Source: Salticus scenicus (taxonomy: Eukaryota > Arthropoda > Arachnida > Araneae > Salticidae). Taken from it: a stretch of 64,000 nucleotides of DNA. The position numbers and the translations under genes are program-made. The stretch lies in contig CAWVNO010002520.1 in NCBI GenBank assembly GCA_963930645.1, positions 295,201 to 359,200 on the forward strand, read 5' to 3'. Below, piece after piece: positions 1 to 10,652 of this stretch (within the stretch, counting starts at the first letter, position 1; every line of letters begins with the position of its first letter). Under the pieces are notes generated by a model, which had not been told where the DNA came from, made no database searches, and saw only the letters and a program-made list of their open reading frames with translations.

Positions 1-630
1 TAACCATTATGAAAACGCATTTTTTAAGAGTTTAATTCTAGAAAATAAAACTGTCTTTCTTCGGGTATTTAAAATTAATTTTCTACAAGATGAAAGTGTG
101 TAAGATTTTCTGCAAATCTGCATCCATCATAGTAGATAATTTTAATAAGTAATAGTTTAAAAAAATTATTTGTACCGCGTGAATTTGTATAAGAAAATGT
201 AGAAGATAATCTTGTGGTGGCCACAACATACTACTTTTTAATGACCATGAAGGCTATTCTAAATTAAATTTGTTAAATTAACTTAATTGTAGTAAAAATT
301 TGTTTTTAATTCTATAAATTATGATACATTAATAACAACTATTTAAGCTCTAAACAAAAGTACATTTGCAACGTCAGTTCATTCAGAAACATTCTAACTT
401 CTGTTTTTATTTATAAACAGGCAGTTTCGTTTCTGTCGTTTCAAGACACTTAAATATGATTATGAAATTTGTCTGATTTCAGATTCAGATTTAATAATGA
501 TAATAATAATTACGATGATCAACAGTTACAAACAAAACAATATATATCATACTGCTTGCTTGCTACTGCTTACATTTTACAAATACCTTTATTGGTGTAT
601 TAATGTATTTTATGATTATGATAATTTGGC
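1..630. other. AT-rich stretch, nothing recognised
   Basis: I see no coding frame, RNA gene or transposon end here. A short phrase around 205-228 (TTGTGGTGGCCACAACATA) recurs, with one change, near 12588-12608, so part of this stretch belongs to a dispersed repeat of unknown type. Confidence 0.4.
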
Positions 631-660
631 CATCATTAAGTATAGCTGTACTTAATGATG
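631..660. repeat. Perfect 12-bp inverted repeat (hairpin)
   Basis: CATCATTAAGTA at 631-642 is exactly complementary to 649-660, with a six-base spacer. It sits directly outside the end of the transposase remnant and the possible Helitron terminus at 663, so it may be flanking target sequence or a terminal structure of that element. Confidence 0.7.
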
Positions 661-690
661 CACTAGCGAGCTTCGCCCGCTAGCGGATCA
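661..690 (-). mobile_element. Possible Helitron 3-prime terminus
   Basis: Read on the minus strand, the segment forms a hairpin from AGCGGGCGAAGCTCGCT and runs straight into CTAG followed by T, which is the pattern of Helitron 3-prime ends (stem-loop, CTRR, insertion before T). The body would extend toward higher coordinates and would then contain the THAP and transposase pieces, as if captured. No 5-prime TC end was identified. The hairpin could also be chance. Confidence 0.3.
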
Positions 691-820
691 CTATTTTTAA
701 ATGAATCACTAAGAGAGTATATGGTATGGTGCAGTCTAAAAGTTCAAGTAATTTAATGCGCCCAATAGCTCTTTCGACATGAATTATATGTCGTGAAACT
801 TTTTTATTTTCTTTCATCAA
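680..820 (-). pseudogene. C-terminal fragment of a DDE_Tnp4-type transposase
   Basis: The minus strand reads ...KVSRHIIHVERAIGRIK followed by LLELLDCTIPYTLLV and a stop at 682-680. HVERAIGRIK followed by an IP-x3-L stretch is the conserved C-terminal signature of DDE_Tnp_4 transposases (Harbinger/ISL2EU group), which in arthropods often carry an N-terminal THAP domain. That fits the THAP exon immediately upstream. The frame is offset by one base from the THAP frame, and the whole catalytic DDE region is missing, so this is an internally deleted, dead copy. The sequence stops matching the family shortly after the IP motif, close to the hairpin at 661-690. I am confident of the family signature, less so of the exact boundaries. 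Confidence 0.65.
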
Positions 821-1107
821 ATGAAAATTGAATTATGTTTTTTAAAAAGTGTGGTGTAACTAAATTAAAACTAAATATAGACGGTGCAGCATCACTTTTC
901 AGAAATCTTCTATCTGTAAAATTCTGGTAAATAAAGTCATTTTCGGTAAAATGCTCTGAACATAATACGCTATGTTCAGATGGTGTAAAATTTTCTCTTT
1001 TCAGTTTGATAAGCCATTCTTTTAATAAACCAGACGAATTTAAAGGAAATGCATGAAAACTTACACGTTTCTGCTTGCATGTTTCTTTGCTTGAATTATT
1101 TGTGGAT
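804..1107 (-). pseudogene. THAP-domain exon (transposase or THAP protein)
   Basis: An open frame of 100 codons without a start codon runs from a splice-acceptor-like site (TTTTAG before 1107) to a TAA at 806-804. It contains the C-terminal three quarters of a THAP zinc finger: FHAFP, LKEW, the second metal pair in CSEHF (C-x2-H) and the closing AAPSIF motif, in the right order and spacing. THAP domains bind DNA through a C2CH zinc. The first Cys pair should lie in an upstream exon, which I could not place: the ATG at 1173 with CLRC is in the wrong phase. Downstream the reading continues, one base out of frame, into a DDE_Tnp4 C-terminus, so I infer a THAP-DDE transposase with a large internal deletion. 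A host THAP gene is the alternative. Confidence 0.65.
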
Positions 1108-1186
1108 CTAAAATATGTACAGTTTTTTTATATGTTGCTTTCGTACTTCGCATTTGCAGCGTAAACAAATCATGGAATACCACCGA

Positions 1187-1200
1187 CACGTGACTTCCGC
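1187..1200 (-). promoter_or_regulatory. Adjacent ETS-like and CACGTG sites
   Basis: On the minus strand GCGGAAGTCACGTG joins an ETS core to a USF-type E-box, a pairing typical of core promoters. It lies about 80 bases upstream of the THAP exon in a locally CpG-richer patch, so it could be the promoter of that unit. Motif match only. Confidence 0.3.
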
Positions 1201-1337
1201 ACAAATGTTGCCAACGGTGAATAACCCTCATACACTCTATCGATATTTAACTGCACATACATTAAAAGGCAACATTATTTGCAACATAAATTCGGAACTA
1301 ATTTAATATTTGAAAATATGGATGTAGACCTACAAAT

Positions 1338-1823
1338 ATGGATGAAAAACGATATGTGTGTGAAGAATGCTTTGAAAAATTTTCTAATAAAGATATTTTA
1401 GTTGTACATCTTCGCAATCATACAGAATAAAAGAGTCGTAGTCTCAAGAAACATTTTAGCATTCATACAGGAGAAAAACCATATGTGTGTGAAGTATGTT
1501 CCAGAAGATTTTCTGAAAAAGGTAATCTAATAAAACATCTTCGAATTCATATAGGAGATAAACCATATGTGTGTGAAGAATGTTCCAAAAGATTTTTTCA
1601 AAAATCTCATCTAAAAAATAATCTTCGATTGTATACAGGAGAAAAACCATATATGTGTGAAGTATGTTCTAAAGGATTTTCTGTCAAAGACAGTTTAATA
1701 AAGCATCTTAGAATTCATACAGGAGAAAAGCCATATGTGTGTGAAAAATGTTCTAAAGGTTTTTCTGAAAAAAGCAAACTAAGAAGACATCATAGGAGAA
1801 AAAACGTGTGTAAAGAATTCTGA
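1338..1823 (+). pseudogene. C2H2 zinc-finger gene, decayed copy
   Basis: From an ATG at 1338 one frame encodes a finger beginning YVCEECFEKFS, is broken by TAA at 1428-1430, then continues in the same frame through four more fingers (from 1485) to a stop at 1823. Three fingers show C-x2-C-x12-H-x3-H with TGEKP or GDKP linkers; such arrays bind DNA in the nucleus. The break at 1428 coincides with loss of about 16 residues of linker plus knuckle. In the finger near 1600-1640 the first zinc-binding His is replaced by Asn and the second by Tyr. The last finger runs RRHHRRKN, showing a further deletion. There is no visible partner domain (KRAB, ZAD, BTB) upstream. I read it as a non-functional copy related to the arrays at 29-31 kb and 63.7-64 kb. 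Confidence 0.8.
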
Positions 1824-2065
1824 GTGATTTGGTAAAACAGTATTAAAAAAATCTTTGCGTATATTTAGGTGAAAAACTATAGTGACGGAAGTCTGCATTA
1901 ATTTTTGATTCTAAAACATCATTTATTTACACATTCTTCTATGAATTTGAATATTCATGCTGAGAAAAATGTTCTGAAGTCTTTCCGTAATAGGGCTCTA
2001 TGAAAAGCATTTTCGTATTCATATATGAGAAAAGTCATGAGTGTGTTAAAAGAAAAAAAAAAAAA
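1824..2065 (+). pseudogene. Remnant zinc-finger repeats downstream
   Basis: Around 1968-2060 the plus strand still reads EKCSEVF, then two stops, then a frame-shifted FRIH-like block and EKSHECVK, i.e. a finger and linker in advanced decay. It shows that the array once extended further 3-prime. Poly-A-rich sequence follows (2048-2108). Confidence 0.55.
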
Positions 2066-2176
2066 ACTGAAAATTTAATTAGACATCCTCTCAGAAAAAA
2101 AAAAAAAATCTACATGCACAATGATATGCCTGAGATATGACCTTCCATTGGATGGAAGAAATAACTATCTTGCTTC

Positions 2177-2734
2177 ACGGAAAAATGGGTAAGCGGAAAA
2201 AAGGGTAAGCGGAAAAAAGAGTAACGGAATAAAGGGTAACGGAAGAATGGGTAAATTCGAATTGCTACTTACGAATCGTACACTGAAATTGCCCCAAATT
2301 ATGCCATAGAGTTAAACGATTTTTCGAAAACATTTCATCTTTGTTTATGATTATTTATTTCATTGTCAGTTAGAAATTTATTCTTTTAAGAGGTCTGAAT
2401 ATAAAAAATCTTTCACAGGATCTTTTTCAGTTAAAAAAATAAATAAATAAGCTTTTATTTATTACTTTATTCACATATTTACTATTTATGGTATTTTAAT
2501 TATTTTTAAAAAGCTATCATAATGTTAAAATAATAATTATAATAATAATTTTTAAAAAAAGAAGAAGAAAAGAAATACTGGAGACTATTTTTATTTTTCG
2601 GACAGAGATAAATTGAAGAGCTTTGTTTGAGTTAAGTGATGGCAGGTGTTTGACAGGAATTCTTTTTCTGAGAAGCGTTCTCTAGTTTTTATCATGCTTG
2701 GGGAAGTCATTGAGTTACGCTCCCCTGTAGCATG
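2177..2734 (+). repeat. R1 dispersed element, copy 1 (3-prime truncated)
   Basis: Begins with about five units of a 15-bp motif (CGGAAAAAAGGGTAA type, 2177-2254) followed by a body shared with 17465-18178 (minus) and 31062-31685 (plus): GAATCGTACACTGAAATTG near 2273, and GAGTTACGCTCCCCTGTAGC near 2711. This copy stops at about 2734, whereas the other two run about 85 bases further. No coding capacity; a non-autonomous mobile element is likely. Confidence 0.8.
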
Positions 2735-3420
2735 TGTCTGCATGTGTGGAAAATCCGGTTTTAAGAAATACTAGAGGTTTATTCGACTTCAGGTTTCGTG
2801 GAAAATGGACAATGAACAGGGGAAGGAATTCCTGTAGTTGTATTGTAAATTGCTGGGAGTGTCTTGAATGTAACTTTTTACTCTTTGAAATTTTAGACCT
2901 GGTTGGTAATTTTTCAAATGGGGCTATATTACTTCTCTTATTTATGTTTCTTAAGAAATGACATGTAGATAAACAAGCAAATAAATACTATAATTTTATA
3001 TGTTTTATGATTCTTATTAATATTTTCTCTCTTTTCTTTCTTTTTATTTATTTATTTATTTTTTTTTTTAATCAGCAATCACAAGTTGAAAAATAATTTT
3101 ATACAAAGTAATTTTATTATCCATATTATTATAATATATCGCTCAGTTATATTTAAATGCTAACTAGCTAGTTTATGGTTAATTCATGAATAGATTTTGT
3201 TACCTAAAAGTGTGAAGTTTTTCAGTTTTATACTTATTCACAAAAGAAATTTTTTTTTCTTTAAGTAAATAAAGACTAAAATGAATGACTAGAATTTAGT
3301 AAATTGTAGAGAAATATAAAAAGTTTTGATCTACGCCACACAAATATTACTTTTGTACATTTGATGCATTTACATAAAAAATAAGACGAAAAGAAATAAA
3401 ATGACATTGAAAGTTCAAAA
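2735..3420. other. AT-rich stretch, nothing recognised
   Basis: Low-complexity AT-rich sequence with T-runs. The 75-codon frame at 2734-2961 starts at the R1 junction and has no recognisable domain. Confidence 0.35.
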
Positions 3421-4000
3421 CTACTCTCATTTGGAGGGGGAAAGAGGTTTCAAATTTTCAAATAACTAACTTAAATTCCGGTGTTTGAAAATAATGGAGG
3501 GCTTACAAAATCCACCCGAAAAAAAGCCCATCATATTTATAAAACAGAATTATTCATCAAGTATATATATATATATTTTTAGCATATACACAAAATAAAT
3601 TCAAAAATATATTAAATGCATTCAAGGGAACACACACCCCTTCCAAAAGAGGGGAGGAAAATTTGATTGTATCTTTGAGAATCCTCATATCTACATTAAT
3701 AAAATAATACATTTGACTGTAAATTTGTCAGAATAAAAAAAAAAAAATCGCGATATCTTCACGTTTCACACACCATGAAAGCCAAAAATGACTTCAGAAA
3801 GTTTTGCCTGTATGTGTGTGTGTGTGTCATGGTGTCCGCTATTTTTGTCCGGGCATCACTTAAGAACGGCTGGACGGAATTCAACGGCGCTTGGCAGGAA
3901 TTTAGGACTTTATCCAACTTAAAATTATATCTATCAACTTTTTAGAAATTTCCCCACTTTCCTCCCTGGGGGAAGCGGAAAAAAGGGTAATTAATCCACT
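3420..4000 (+). repeat. R2 dispersed repeat, copy 1
   Basis: Shares an ordered series of phrases with 33440-33720: a (GT)n or G-run stretch, then GTCATxGTGT, TTTTTGTCC, GAACGGCTGGACG (AATGGCTGGACG in the other), TTGGCAGGAATTTAG, then a CCTCCCTGGGG stretch. It ends at 3974-3992 in a single CGGAAAAAAGGGTAA motif. No coding potential seen. Confidence 0.65.
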
Positions 4001-4137
4001 AGTAATAACAATACTTAATATAGAATAAATAACTACACTTGTCGCAGAACAGAAATATCAATATTTACACAACGTTAAAAACAACAATGTAAAAAATTGT
4101 TAATTGCAACTGCAGTTTTGGTAGCTCAAGGCGGTAG

Positions 4138-4232
4138 GCGGCAAAAATGGCACCGGAAAAAATGGCAACGGTAAAAATGGCAACTGGTATAAATAGTACC
4201 GGTAAAAATGGCAACGGTAAAAATGGCACCTG
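4138..4232 (+). repeat. 15-bp minisatellite (GGCAACGGTAAAAAT)n
   Basis: About six units of GGCAMCGGTAAAAAT. Because the period is a multiple of three, it opens a 91-codon frame on the minus strand with a repetitive hydrophobic product, which I do not regard as a gene. It lies just outside a truncated foldback arm (4340-4700), as at 24321-24460. Confidence 0.8.
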
Positions 4233-4339
4233 TGATTTGCGTAACATACTACAATGAAAAATAGCCGCATTATTGCTAAAAATTAGGAAGTATTTTGAGC
4301 TTTGTTTGACTGTCGTGATATATTTGGCCATCACAAACA

Positions 4340-4700
4340 ATTACCTGTGTTATGAATAAAAAGTATTGGATTTTTTATTTTTTTATAGAAATATTATAAA
4401 CATATTTTATAGAAAGTACTGATTTTAAGTAAAATTTTAGAAGGAAAATTAGACATTAGAAATTTAAATTAAATTGGTACAACTACAACATTCACTTAGT
4501 ATATGTCTGTTGAAAGTTTGGTTGGGGAGGGGGGGAGAGTTAGGAGACGACTGAAAGAAAATAATTGTTTTTATATCACCATCTTACTGATTTTTAATGA
4601 AACTTTGTATAATAATCACTTACTATTTATGAAAAAGCTACAGTGTTCCATATACGGGGGGCGGGGCCAGAGGTATATGTATTGAAATCTTTTTCAAACA
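4340..4700 (+). repeat. Truncated foldback arm (outermost part)
   Basis: Aligns by eye with the outer arm at 6030-6250 and 24490-24700: TTAGAAATTT..AATTGGTAC, a CATTCACTTAGTATAT stretch, a G-rich tract near 4525, then TATATCACCATCTTACTGA and an AATCACTTACTATTTATGAA stretch. Only one and a half monomers remain. Confidence 0.65.
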
Positions 4701-5974
4701 ATGCTATACAAATATGAATCCCATTGAGCTTTATATACAGCTGAGGGGACTAAGAGGGTGGTGCACGTAGATTTTCATTTTCTTTCCTTGTTTTTAATCA
4801 TTCTATTATTTATTTATTTATGACTCTTCTTGTTTTTAAAAAGTTTTAATATTTTACTTTAGATGTGTGATATGCAAAAATTAAATAAGTTGAATTTAAT
4901 CACTTTTTATCTTCAAAGTGAAATATTAAAAATTTAAAAATTCAATATTTGGAAAACGATAAAAACGGTAACGTTTACTTATTTTTCAAATGTGAAAACG
5001 GATTTAGAAAAATTAGAAAATGAGTAATTTAAGAAACTAATTTCTCCATTAATTAACAGAGTTACACTGGCAATCAAATTAGTTGAAAAACATAGTTTTT
5101 AATAATTATTAATACTTTTATATAATTAACAATAACGATAGTTGCTGTATAATTGATATATATATATATGTATAGCTGATAATAACCATTAATAGTTATC
5201 GCTATTATTATTATTATTCAAATAATAGTATCAGTACAGTATATATATATATATATATTATTAGTATATAATTATATATATATATTAGTATATATATTAT
5301 CAGTAATTATTATATCAATAGTATCTTAGAGTATTTAAATTTATTTAATGGAAACTTAATTTTAAAAATTATATATAAGATGGGTTCAAATGTAAAATAT
5401 ACATTCTTTTCAAATTTATAAAATTATTTTTCTAAAAATTCTAGGTTATAGAACTTTGATGTTTGCTTCTGAATGTGCAACTGTCATGCAGAAAAAGATA
5501 ATTTTTCAAAGGCGGATTTGGCATGTTAGTCAGTTTTGAAATGTGTGATAGCTTCAGTTGTCCATTTGTTGTTCGCAGGTGGGTACACAGTGAAGGGGGA
5601 TTATATGATTATTGTATACGAAGAAATGAAAAAAAAAAAAAAAAAAAATCACTTATTCAGCATGAACATCACAGACCTGTTATTAGTAAAGTAAAGTATT
5701 ATACACAGTAAAGTACATAGTAAAGTATTTCAACAATGATTTTCTTTCCAGAACAAAATGTCAAATTATTTGTAAATATATAATAATGAAGTATCAAATC
5801 ATATCATTAAATATTTTCCATTCAAAAGAGTTACTTATACCTCAATTTCATAATTTTTATTTTTGATTGACCCGCAATACCATAATAAAATTTTTACTTC
5901 ATTAATATTTGGTTTCCTTTTGTGGATAGCTCATGTAAGGGTGCTTTATTCAGTGGTGATTTTTCCAGGGCTGA
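4700..5974. other. AT-rich, microsatellite-rich stretch
   Basis: Contains several (AT)n tracts (5154-5170, 5238-5258, 5270-5284) and an A20 run ending at 5648, followed at 5975-5998 by T24. No genes seen. Confidence 0.5.
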
Positions 5975-5998
5975 TTTTTTTTTTTTTTTTTTTTTTTT

Positions 5999-7750
5999 GC
6001 GGATACCAAATAAAAGGGCACTTTCGTAATAAGCAAATCGCAAAATAATAAATATGAATAATACATTTGAAGAATTATTTCTAAATCACATTTCTAGAAA
6101 TTTCAATTGATTGTGTAAAACATTCATTTAGTATATACCTCAGGGACGGGGGGGGGGGGGGTAGTACCGGTTGTCTTTATACCACCTTCTTACCGATTTT
6201 AATGAAACTATTTATAATCGCGTACAATTTGTGAAAAAATTACAGTGTCAGACAAAATTGGAGGTGGGTGGCAGAGGAAAACAACATGATTTTTTTTTCT
6301 TGTATCACCATTTTACTGATTTTAATTATATATTCTATAATTATCACTCACTTTTTTATTAAGATCAAAATGAGGGTTATATATACCTAGAAGGGGGGGG
6401 GGGCAAAAGTGTTTGCAGATGGAAAAAAAAAAGTTTTTTAAACTGCCCTAGTATCGATTTAAATAAAACATTGAATATATACTTACTGTTAAAAAATTGC
6501 AGTGAGTGCTACAGATATCTTGGGGGGGGGGGGGAAGTACAATAAAAGTAGTTGATTTTATATCGCCATGCTACCTATTTATATGAAATATTGTATGACT
6601 ATTACTTCTTTTATTAAAATTATAATGAAAGATACATGTAGTTCGAAAAAGGAGGGCAAGTGTGCGGAGCAGATGAAAAATAAAATAATATTCTTAACTA
6701 ATACTTATTATCGAATTTTTTATTGACATTTTGTGTAACTATCAATTACTTTTAAGGAAAAACTACAGTGAAGGTTACATGTATGGGTGCGTGTGTGTGT
6801 GGGGGGGGGGGGGCTGGAGACAGAAGGATAGAAAATGAATGTTTTATACTCCAATGCTTTTTATTTTAATAAAATGCATCATAAATATCATTTAATTTTC
6901 AGGAAAATTTACGTTGACTGTTATATATATTTTGGGGGATATGGAGGGAGCAGAAGAAAAAAATGATTCATAAATACCACAATGATACCAATTTTAATTA
7001 AAATTTCTACAGTTATCACCTACTTTTAATGAAAAATTGAGGTGAATGTTACCTATACTTGGGGGGGGGGGGGGCAAGGGGAACAGGGAGAGAAAGAATG
7101 TTATTTTTAAATCACACCGCTTCACATGTATAGAAATATTTTTATAAATATCACTTATTGTTTATGAAAAATTCTAGAAAGGGATGCGTATCGTAGTATC
7201 TTTCAGTTCCTAAGTTAGTATGCAAAAATTCAGTGTATTATTATTATCATCAGACATTAGTTAAAAAGTTAATATCAAAAATTGTAAAAAGATTATTCTG
7301 AAACACAATTTTTTTCTTAATCTGTCCCATCTTTCCCCGTCCCCCCACAACGTAGAACAAAAAAAATTCGCTATCGTTCATGTTTAGCAAGTATTTTGCG
7401 AACCATTTTTCCCAGATCGCGGAAAAAAGGGCATTTTTCACAATAACTGCTTGTGAAAGATATGTGTCATGGAAATTATTTAAGGGGTTCTAAGAGGGAG
7501 AGGAAAAGAAAATGATGGTATGATGTAAAAAACATTATTTTGTTTTTCTCTGCACGTTAACCTCTAGACTTTTTTTGCATTCATAGGTGTATTTTACAAG
7601 CAGCAATTGTAAAAAGCACGGAAATTTTCAACATGTAAAACAAATGCTAAATATCAATGAGAGTGTACATTTTTTATTTCTACGGGGGGCGGGGGGGGGG
7701 GGGCAAAAAGGACAGATTAAAAGATGAAATTATCTTTTTTTATCTTTTTT
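5999..7750 (+). mobile_element. Foldback element FB1a, left arm of G-tract monomers
   Basis: Starts with AAATAAAAGGGCAC, then TCGCAAAATAATAAATATGA and the arm sequence also found at 24460 and, inverted, at 28800. Eight to nine monomers of 115-150 bp follow. Each has a G-tract (6149, 6264, 6396, 6522, 6650, 6800, 6930, 7052), a TTATCACTTACTTTTTATGA phrase and a GTGAATGTTA-type phrase. The inner end (7250-7440) repeats 25790-25930, including the CGCGGAAAAAAGGGCA motif. No transposase frame. Confidence 0.7.
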
Positions 7751-8110
7751 TTTTTATCTTTATTTATTTATTTATTTATTCTACAGATTAAAATCATGCA
7801 TTGAATTTTTGCGTACAAACTTATGAAGAGACAGAAACTGATATGCAACCCTCACTGTAATGTTTTATAAACAAGTAAAATTTCATTAGATATCCAACAG
7901 GGTGGTGTAAAAATATATTCTTTCCATGTGCCCTCTAGCTCTCAGTCGATAATATAACCCTCTCTGCAATTTGATAAACAATAAGAGATATTTATACAAA
8001 ATTTCCTATAAATGTAAAGCAAAGTGATTTAAAAAGAACTTTTCTCCCCTCTCAGTATTCCACCTCCCCGCCCTCCTGAGTATATGTAACACTTTTGAAA
8101 ATTTTCATTG
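7751..8110 (-). mobile_element. FB1a right-arm fragment (inverted)
   Basis: The same monomer is now in reverse orientation: ATTCTTTCCATGTGCCCTC, ATCGATAATATAACCCTC-like phrases, CCACCTCCCCGCCC, then GAGTATATGTAACAC. It matches the reverse complement of the left arm and the right arm of FB1b (27579-28825). The arm ends near 8110, and a further inverted piece appears at 12290-12570. Confidence 0.6.
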
Positions 8111-10255
8111 TAGGTAATAGTTGTTATAATTAATTTAATTTTTATAATTAAATTTTATTATTAAATTTAATTGTTAAAATTAATTTTAATTTTTTTTCCA
8201 TTTTAACTACTTTTTATTCTATTCATTTATTTACTTACTTATTGATTTTGTCCAATTGAGTTCATTGTAATTTTTATGTAGTATTAAGCGTTTCATTTTA
8301 AATTATTGATAAATGAAAAGTGCGTTACGAAAGACGATTCATATTATATGTAATTATAAATTGAATTATTGTTAATGCAAGCATCGACATTTTATATATA
8401 CATGTAAACTTAGAGATAAGAAATAACCTATAGTAATAAATGAAATATTATATATACATATATATATATTTTCGGGCATTGCATGCTTTAAATTTTTAGC
8501 AGTTTGCATACAGAATGATAGAAGGATCGCCTAATTCACATACAACATTCATTTAATGCCCTTGAAAAAGTAATGAATTTGTATGTTTCTATATCAAGTT
8601 GCTTGTTTTTTTCTTTTCGTCAAATTTATTAATTTTTTACAGTTCTTCATGTGATACTTGGTTTCATATAATTGAATGTCTGAAAAGGTTTTCGATATAT
8701 ATATCTAATAAAAGATGCAGCAAAAATGGAATTATTATTTTCGAAATTTTAATGCATATCAGGAAGAAAAAGTTGTCAAGCCATACTCCTACTATTTTTT
8801 AATTAATTAATTAAAGTAATTAAAAAAATTTTAATTACTTTCAAAATTTTTAATACACAATAATAATAAAAAGTTTTTCTTTTATTAGAGAATAACCCTT
8901 CTATTCTTTTCAATTCTATTTTATATGCATTATTCTTATTTTGAAAATCTATTATTTTACCACTCTCTAAAGGAAATGTGAAAAAACATTTACTACTACT
9001 GCTAAGAATAATAATAATTTGAGCTTATTTTGTTACTCTGAACTTTGAAAGAAAGGATTTATTATTATTATTATTTTATTACAGTTAAACAAAAGAAAAT
9101 ATTTCATTACTGTAAGATTCTTAATAAGTAATAGCTACAAAAGTTAATTTTAATATAAAGCATTATACATAAATTATTTTTTTCAATCAATTAATATATT
9201 TTGTTTTGTTCCGTAACAATTAACTAAGGGTAAAAAAGGATTAAATAAATAAAAATAAATAAATTAAATTAAAATTAAAATGACTGAAAATATATATGGT
9301 TTATTACTTCCAAATTATTACGTAAGTGCGAGAAAAAGTTGTTTTTATAATAATAAATTATTTTATTATATAAATAAATCAATTACATTTTAAAACTTTC
9401 GTATATGACATTTTTAAAGCAATCTCCATTAAAAAATATATACATATATATATATACATATATTTATGAGTCTGTGTAATTTTTTCCCCCCATCGTGCTA
9501 TAGGTATGGGGATCTTAGGCAATCATAAAAATTTTCATCCTTTTTTTTTTTTTTTTTTACATTTCTACAAGTTTTGAGGTGTGAGAAATCTAAAAATCAC
9601 AAAACTAATATGGTTTATCCATCTGTGTGTTAGTTAATTAATATATGTACTCGACAACATAAGAATTTTTATTTTTATTATTATTAAAAACATCTTATAC
9701 ATTAAGAAATTAAAAATTAATAATTTTTTTATTATTAGTTTTAAAAATAAATTTTGATTTTAAATAAAATTTTCAAAAAGTTAAATTTTTCATATTTGAA
9801 TATATTATATACACATGTATATATATATACATATATATATATATCTTACAAAAGCATCTATTAACACATACATACATACATACCATACACATAGATTATA
9901 TATACACACATATGTAATCACAAGTCATTATTTTAATTCTTTAATTCATAATATATATGATTGACTTAGTTCATATAAATTTGGTTTTTAATTATCATTA
10001 ATTATTATTGTTTTTTTAACCTAATAATAAAAATACTTGTTTATCCTGCTCCACCAGTCATAAGCCGTGGTGACCTCTGCTCCTTCTTAGTTTTGTTTGA
10101 GTTTCATTTGTTTGAAATACTGCCTTTATTTCACATAGTTTTCAGTTTTTATACTAAACATGTGTACTTATCACATACTCACTCTAAAACATTCTTACAA
10201 GCTTTTAAAACGCATTTTTATTTACGTTGGTTCTTTTATTACTTTTTTAAAGTGA
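8111..10255. other. AT-rich stretch, nothing recognised
   Basis: Over 2 kb of AT-rich sequence with (TA)n and (CA/TA)n tracts (8448-8470, 9430-9470, 9806-9850). If the inverted arm pieces at 7751-8110 and 12290-12570 were once contiguous, this is part of a later insertion, but no terminal repeats were found. Confidence 0.35.
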
Positions 10256-10317
10256 CTTTTTTCCCGCATGACTTTCTTTCCGGTGACTTTTTTTCGTGAC
10301 TTCTTTTTCAGGTGAAA
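10256..10317 (-). repeat. 15-bp minisatellite (GTCACCGGAAAGAAA)n
   Basis: On the minus strand, four degenerate units of GTCACCGGAAAGAAA type. Same architecture as the other 15-bp heads, with a different variable part (GTCAC instead of GGCAC or GGTAA). No recognised body next to it. Confidence 0.6.
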
Positions 10318-10619
10318 CCGTTTATACGTTTTTTAAGGGACCGTTCCAGAAAAACGTACAAATGAAAAAATCGTACTTTAACATATTAATACATAATAAA
10401 GGATTATATTATTATTAAAAATCAAATTAATTTTCATGATTTCCTTTACATTTGTTCGACTAAGATAATTTTTAAGGAAATTTAAAATAATTTTTAAAAG
10501 TGGGATAAATTTTAAAGATAATTAAAAATGTAGAAACTCAGGAAATTTCCTTAAAATTTTGATTTTAACCTTTAAAGACAGTCTTTCGTTTTCTAAATAA
10601 AGATGAAATTTTTTCAAAC

Positions 10620-10652
<33 letters not shown>

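Noticed and set aside
1115..1306. 63-codon plus-strand frame
   Set aside because: Lies opposite the THAP exon and its promoter-like sites; no domain.
4065..4340. 91-codon minus-strand frame with PLPFLPVLF-type repeats
   Set aside because: Product is a direct translation of the 15-bp minisatellite; a period divisible by three keeps frames open. The same applies to frames at 14737-15139, 18016-18270 and 24307-24516.
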